A stretch of 64,000 nucleotides of DNA from Euglena gracilis. Lineage: Eukaryota; Euglenida; Euglenophyceae; Euglenales. The DNA is taken from assembly GCA_039621445.1 (NCBI GenBank), contig CP154957.1:16748595-16812594 (forward strand), in the 5' to 3' direction. The notes under the pieces are model-generated. The model did no database searches and had not been told where the DNA came from. It was given only the letters and a program-made list of their open reading frames with translations. Made by a program: the position numbers and the translations under genes. How positions within the stretch are numbered: the stretch's first letter is position 1; each line of letters opens with the position of its first letter. Below, in pieces: positions 59,228 through 64,000 of the stretch.

Positions 59228-59538
59228 GGGGGTGTTTCCCCCGCGACCCCCCCGCGACCCCCCCCGCGACCCCCCCGCGACCCCACCCTGAGCCCGATTC
59301 GGGCTTCCGAAAAGTACAAAAAATTCACATTAATTAGGAATTTGCCACTCAATTAGGAATCAAAAATACGAAAATTTGGTCCCAAATTCCTAATTGGACC
59401 TATTTTTGGACCCAAATGGCGCGCAAATTCCTAATTGGGATCTAAAATTAGAAGACAAGATGACGTCACACAAGTCACACATGTCCTGCCGCAAAACCCA
59501 TTTCCCCCCCGCGACCCCCCCGCGACCCCAACACCCCC
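59228..59538. mobile_element. Harbinger-like MITE nested in element X, duplication AAA
   Basis: Ends GGGGGTGTT / AACACCCCC flanked by AAA. The empty site in copy A reads CCTATAGCCC, against CCTAAA|AAAGCCC here. Inside: CGCGACCCCCC arrays at both ends in the same orientation and CAATTAGGAAT / TTCCTAATTGG palindromic text. Confidence 0.72.
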
Positions 59539-59783
59539 AAAGCCCGGCGTTAGGAACGCCGGCTTTGTCCAAAGCCCAGCGTCCGATTTTCATTCCTAAA
59601 AATGTCACCAAAAGTGCCCAAAAGTGGCCCTAAGGTGCTGGTATGAGTGTTTCAACCATCAAGGACAATGAATTTTGCCATCTGGGGACCACTAGGGTGG
59701 ATATCCAAATTTGGTGAAAATTGGCCCAGATTTGGAAATAGAGTACCGTGCAGCGTGGAAAGATCTGATGAGCACCGCTGGTC

Positions 59784-60436
59784 TAAGGTTGTTTCGATTA
59801 ATCGATTTTTTGATTAATCGTTCGCCACCCCTTGATTAATCGTTCATTCGCCCAGGGGGTGATTAATCGAAATAATCGGTCTTCCCAAGGAAACCATTGA
59901 AAAAGCAGTGCAAGAAAACACTTGGGAGTGATCATTTTGGAGGCTCTGTCTCACAGAAATGTCACTGTGTGTTGCTTTCCTTTGGGGGAGACCCATTAGG
60001 AAACAAACGGGATAGATTCATACGCGCAGACATCAGAGCACGGATGGAAGAGTCATGCAGCTCAGTTCGCAAGTCGCTATGCAGGAGACTCCGATGAGAA
60101 AAACTGCGCGCAACACAAGCTTCTGAAACACCAAGGCTGAAAATTGCAATGAACTTTGGCCAAAATCGGCACATGCAAAGCAACCCCCTCCCAAAATTGC
60201 ACAGGCTGAGGAAGTGGCCGAGCAGTGATGGCCAGAGGGCCATTTCGGGTCACCCATTGCACCGCCTATTTTTTAAGGAAAAACATTTTTTTTTCAAGGG
60301 AAATGAAGTGTTTGTTGGTCATCATTATGCTAGGAACCCAAAGGGGGCATTAATCGTTCGGTAATCGTTCGCCACCCCCCGATTAATCGGCATTAATCGT
60401 TCGGTGCCATCGATTAAGATTAATCGTCCAACCTTA
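59784..60436. mobile_element. hAT MITE, 653 bases, with empty site elsewhere in the window
   Basis: Begins TAAGGTTGTTTCGATTAATC and ends GATTAATCGTCCAACCTTA, terminal inverted repeat TAAGGTTG. GCTGGTC (59777-59783 and 60437-60443) is duplicated. The uninterrupted site is at 46357-46363 in copy A. Multiple subterminal GATTAATCG units are typical of hAT elements. No transposase. Confidence 0.85.
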
Positions 60437-60953
60437 GCTGGTCGTCTGTTGAAAAGAGCTTTCGATCGAGGGGTAACTTGGTACCCTAACGTTGCACGCA
60501 GCCCGAGATACGCTCGCGATCGTCGGATCGGCCAGAATCTGAGTCGAAATTTGTCGCAATTTTCAGTGATTTTTGGTTTAAGATGCTTAATAAACCTTAC
60601 AGAAACGTTTTTCCTCTTCGAATCAGCGACCTGAGGGCCTTGGGGGGGGCACCAGAGTTGTGAAATTAGGATTTCCCACTGACAGAAAATAAGAGCTCCA
60701 GGCGGCGTGGCAGATTTTGGTGGTGATCGCCAGTCGTCTGATGAAAAGAGCTTTCGATCGAGGGGTGAGTTTATACCTGGACGATTGACACAGCCAGAAA
60801 TACCCTCGCGATCGCCGGAATTTGGTGAAGTGCAAAGTGGCGTGACATTGCAGATCAGTGGTTGGAGATTGGTCCTGGGAGTGTCCTTTGGCCGAAGGTT
60901 GGGGACGCCGGTTCTGTCCTGAGCCCGGCGTCTCTAAAACGCCGGATTAAACA

Positions 60954-61072
60954 AGAGGTGTCGGACGCCGGTTCTGTCCAAAGCCCGGCGTTCCAAACGC
61001 CGGTTCCGTCCTTCGGACGGAACCGGCGTTTGGAACGCCGGGCTTTGGACAGAACCGGTGTCCGACACCTCT
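60954..61072. repeat. 119-base hairpin with TTCG loop, copy B
   Basis: Same sequence as 46876-46994 apart from a few compensable changes near the base and in one arm. Followed by T6 and GTAGTAG. Confidence 0.9.
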
Positions 61073-61079
61073 TTTTTGT

Positions 61080-62420
61080 AGTAGTGTCATGCCTAACATT
61101 GAGCAAGGCAAGGAAGTGACGCTGCAAAAACCGAAGAGACCATCGGTCTTATTCGTCGGAAGACATAAGACGTCGGAACTCCTGGGGGGAACATGCCCAT
61201 GTCCCGGGCATGTTGATAAACTTGGTCCCTCCTTGTCAGAGGTGCTAGAATGGATGAGTGAGATTTCTTGAAAAATTTTCCATGGGGGGGGAGCAAGGGT
61301 TGTCATGGTGGGTTGCCAAACTGAAGGGGCGTTGGAGCTAGTGGCAGTGGAGGGAGTTTGCTGTGATACAGCCTCCTCCCCTTTGCCTTCGGGGTCAGAA
61401 TCGGAAAGGTCAACTTCGGCAATGGTGATCAACAATGCATTTGCTTCAATAATTTTCATCGTGCCCAACTGTCAAATTGTGAAAATGACAATGTTTTCCC
61501 TTGTTGCCCCATGGTCGTGGGTTGTTGGGTTGGCAAAATGTTTCAATTCCAAAACCAAAAATGACGACAACAGAAGTAAAAGGAGAAGAAGGGGGAAGAC
61601 CATCACCAAATGGTATATACAATAACTTGGGGTGGGGGAATCGAGTCACTCTGTGGCAGAATTGGCCACACCCCTGGAGGCTCGTACATTATGCGACGCT
61701 TGAGACCAAAATTTACAAAATGGAGGAGCACACCGAGGTTTGTTGCCTCCAGAGGCATGGAATATTTCAGAGCATTCGGATTGCTGGTCCAATATTCGAG
61801 CATTTTCACTCAAAAATTTTCTTGAACTTCTATCGGCTTGGACGACGTTTGTGCCAGGTCCAATATTGGGGGCACATTGCTGTTGGCAAAGAGCTCCACC
61901 ACTTTCTCTTGCCACAACTTTTCATCTTCCACAATTTGCTGAAGCTTTGCTTGCGCCTCAACCACCACAAGAACCTAAATATCCCCCAAAAAAGGTCATC
62001 AAATGAAAATTGTCAAGAAAAAAAGACCTCATGGTCAACTGCTTCTTCATCTGGTGCTTTTGGTGTTTGCATGGCTCGCCTCATAGCCCCAAGTCCACTC
62101 CAATGTTCTCATTTGGTTTTCACCACATTTCGCAAAAAATCCATGCTGCATTGTAGGTCAAAATCTTCCATCATCTTTCGGGCAATTTTTGCAAAATCTG
62201 GTTTCCCGTCCTCCACCTGAGAGGAGGCGTGGTTGCGTGGGGGGAAAAGCACACTAAAACCTGCTCAAGGACAGAAAAAAGATGCTTCAAGTGGTCTTCA
62301 GACAAGTCGCATTTGCTCTTCCTCCTCTTCTTTTCTTTCTCCCTCTTCCTTTTCATCGTTTCTGCGGAATGGGCATTCTTCGACATTGTCAGGAAAGGTT
62401 CTGAGAAAAAAGAAAAGTGG
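61080..62420 (-). CDS. Myb/SANT-like DNA-binding protein, probably transposon-derived
   Basis: Read right to left. Near 62400-62270 it reads MSKNAHSAETMKRKREKEKK (basic), then SKCDLSEDHLKHLFSVLEQV. At 62220-62110 it continues with QVEDGKPDFAKIARKMMEDF then DLQCSMDFLRNVVKTK. The L-x2-L spacing, 'DGKPDFAKIA..M..FDL.CS...LRN' and the basic lead match Myb/SANT-like domains. At 61960-61830 a coiled-coil-like piece reads AKLQQIVEDEKLWQEKVVEL FANSN. At 61440-61320 there is an acidic Ser/Thr tail (ITIAEVDLSDSDPEGKGEEA). The pieces are separated by stops, so introns or decay are required. PIF/Harbinger transposons carry such a Myb-like partner gene. Confidence 0.5.
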
Positions 62421-62887
62421 TTCAAAGTGGGGACGCGGGGGGGGGGACGCGGGGGGGATGCGGGGGAGACACCCCCAATGGTTCTTTTTTCCCCTTGGTG
62501 AGAAATTTGCCTGTTTTTCAGTCAATTCTTGAGCAAAGACAAAAAAATTGGACAGAAATGGAACAACAAAAATTGTTGTGGGAAAAAAATCCTTGACGAT
62601 GCAGTTCCGGCTTCTTGAAGAACACGAACAGATGAGGATGATGTTGAGAAGAGTTGTTGTTCATGAACTCCAGGTTGTCAAAAGAGGTCGTCAAAAAAGC
62701 ACAAAACCCAACCCGTCAAAATGGACTGGACAACCAAACAGCAGTTGCAAAGAAATAACAACACATAACATTACAACACACACACACAAATGCAGCAGAC
62801 AATTCATTTTGGTCCCAATCCAGTCCACCAGTAGTGCAAACGTGAACTACTGACGACCCCAACGCAACCGTGCTTCCCAAATTTCCC

Positions 62888-63046
62888 AGATGCAAACTGA
62901 CACGCCAAACAGAACAGCATGCTTCCAATGCTGTCAAACCAAAATCTCCCAGATGCAAACTGAAACGCCAAACAGAACAGCATGCTTCCCAGATGCAAAC
63001 TGACACGCACGCAAACTGACAGCATGCTTCCAATGCTGTCAACCCA
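62888..63046. repeat. tandem repeat, CAGATGCAAACTGACACGCC
   Basis: Three units of about 60 bases: CAGATGCAAACTGACACGCC, AAACAGAACAGCATGCTTCC, AATGCTGTCAA. The last unit is rearranged and abuts the Harbinger-like MITE. Confidence 0.75.
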
Positions 63047-63047
63047 A

Positions 63048-63381
63048 GGGGGTGTTCCCCCCATGACCCCCCCGTGACCCCCCCGTGACCCCCCCGTGAC
63101 CCAAACAAGGACCCTTTTCGGCGAAATTTTGTCGGGAAAAATATTGGCTGGTGATGCCTAATTTGATAAAATTCTGGGGCAGATTCCTAATTTTGAGGCG
63201 TAAATTTTTCAAATTTGGGCTTGGTGATTCCTAATTTGGTGTCAAAATCCTAATTTTAGGTGGGGATTTGTGGAGTTTTTCTCCAAAAATTCCGACTCAG
63301 TGAATCCTAATTTTGCCACCAAAAATGTAGTGTTCCCCCCGTGACCCCCCCTGTGACCCTCCCGTGACCCGAACCACCCCC
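63048..63381. mobile_element. Harbinger-like MITE, duplication CAA
   Basis: Ends GGGGGTGTTCCCCCCATGAC and CCCGAACCACCCCCC, flanked by CAA. GTGACCCCCCCGTGACCCCC arrays occur near both ends in the same orientation. The middle repeats CCTAATTTTG. Same family as 59228-59538. Confidence 0.62.
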
Positions 63382-63537
63382 CAAACAAAACAATCCCACC
63401 AGGACAGCAAACAGCAAACAAACACTCCAGGACCATCGGACCACAGGACAAACCCGGCGCACATCGCAAAGAGGACGGGGAAACTTCCTGGCTCCCTGCG
63501 ACAGAAAAATTAAGGCCAGTCGATCAAAAAAAAAGGG

Positions 63538-63720
63538 TCAGATACCCGAAGAAGAACGGCGCGTGGCTGCTCTGGTGGCTGGACTGGAAGGTGACAACGA
63601 CGGACTGTATTCGGGGCGACCTGGTTGATATGGGCCGTCGGCAGAATCCGAGTTGAATCCTGAATCCCTGACGGTTGCCTTCCGGTACTTTCCTTTCACG
63701 TCTCTTCCCTTCGGAGCCAT
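63538..63720 (-). CDS. possible first exon, basic Ser-rich N-terminus
   Basis: ATG at 63720 opens MAPKGRDVKGKYRKATVRDS then GFNSDSADGPYQPGRPEYSP and SLSPSSPATRAATRRSSS, stop at 63538. Same strand as the Myb/SANT-like gene and about 1.1 kb upstream, with the MITE between. It could be its first exon. No family recognised. Confidence 0.35.
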   Translation of the reverse strand: MAPKGRDVKGKYRKATVRDSGFNSDSADGPYQPGRPEYSPSLSPSSPATRAATRRSSSGI

Positions 63721-63929
63721 TTTTCGTTCTGAGGATCACAAAATTAGGAATACCGACAACCGAATTGGCAACATGAAGAACCAAAAAGGAAGACCTCTCT
63801 CCAGAATGTGCATCCATGGGCCCCGCAGAATTCGACGGCGCACCCGGCGATCCCGTCCGTTCCCCACCAGGGGCTTTATCGACCCTGGGGTAGGGGCCTA
63901 CGGCACGAAATCGCGGAACGGGGCGGTCG

Positions 63930-64000
63930 TCACGCCGGTGGCATCTGCCAAAAGCCCTTGAGAAGGGCTTTCGATCGATGGGTAACATGGCACCAGACGT
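63930..64000. repeat. CTTTC-module, truncated by the window edge
   Basis: GGCATCTGCCAAAAGCCCTTGAGAAGGGCTTTCGATCGATGGG matches 45530-45580 and the modules at 46.37 and 60.44 kb. It shows the repeat family continues beyond this window. Confidence 0.7.

Larger units (their letters stand above)
59145..61072. mobile_element. element X, copy B, with two nested insertions
   Basis: Same outer text as copy A at 46049: TTAAGCCGGCGTTTGAGACG on the left, the 119-base hairpin on the right. Split by a Harbinger-like MITE (59228-59538) and a hAT MITE (59784-60436). Without these it is about 950 bases, as copy A. The segment 59195-59669 is inverted relative to copy A. Confidence 0.78.

Overview
The window looks like nuclear DNA of a unicellular eukaryote with very low gene density. 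The coding pieces are short, GC-rich islands with C/G-ending codons, cut by spliceosomal introns. Most introns end GT-AG; a few junctions only work as GC-AG. The spaces between exons hold G/C homopolymer tracts, long microsatellites and many small inverted-terminal-repeat elements. The gene content (a Ral/Tuberin-type GAP and a doublecortin-domain protein) fits a protist or alga. I cannot name the species from the sequence alone.

Layout. (1) 1-128: perhaps the end of an exon on the plus strand. (2) 660-2828, minus strand: a gene for a doublecortin (DCX) domain protein in at least four exons. (3) 5124-30492, minus strand: one long gene for a RALGAPA-like Ral/Rheb-family GTPase-activating protein. 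Its exons are collinear with the family from the N-terminal helical repeats (about 30.4 kb) to the RapGAP domain and C-terminus (5.1-11.2 kb). Further upstream exons are possible at 31.1 and 35.2 kb. Its introns carry most of the mobile elements, a 1.4 kb TG array and a TTG array. In the RapGAP domain the catalytic Asn thumb position reads as Thr. (4) 30.5-41 kb: intron-like or intergenic DNA with short repeats, tandem arrays and mobile elements. (5) 41.1-43.2 kb: a minisatellite running into a decayed Pif1-like helicase gene and a second broken coding fragment. (6) 43.2-45.1 kb: a hAT-like element with a BED zinc-finger exon and three tRNA-like sequences. (7) 46.05-47.0 and 59.1-61.1 kb: two copies of one roughly 0.95 kb element. 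Each ends in a 119-base near-perfect hairpin, they differ by an internal inversion, and the second copy is split by a hAT-type MITE and a Harbinger-type MITE. (8) 47.4-52.6 kb: a dispersed minisatellite of about 45 bases and a few possible exons. (9) 53.4-56.3 kb: two short spliced minus-strand gene fragments of unknown function. (10) 61.0-63.7 kb: a Myb/SANT-like gene on the minus strand, probably the DNA-binding partner of a Harbinger-type transposon.

Together the window shows two cellular genes linked to small-GTPase and microtubule biology, embedded in DNA shaped by hAT, Harbinger-like and pogo-like elements and by a set of elements that share one plan: a terminal inverted repeat, a long G or C run, and often a core hairpin. 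Exon coordinates given to the base come from reading frames plus splice signals. Those marked approximate rest on the open frame only.
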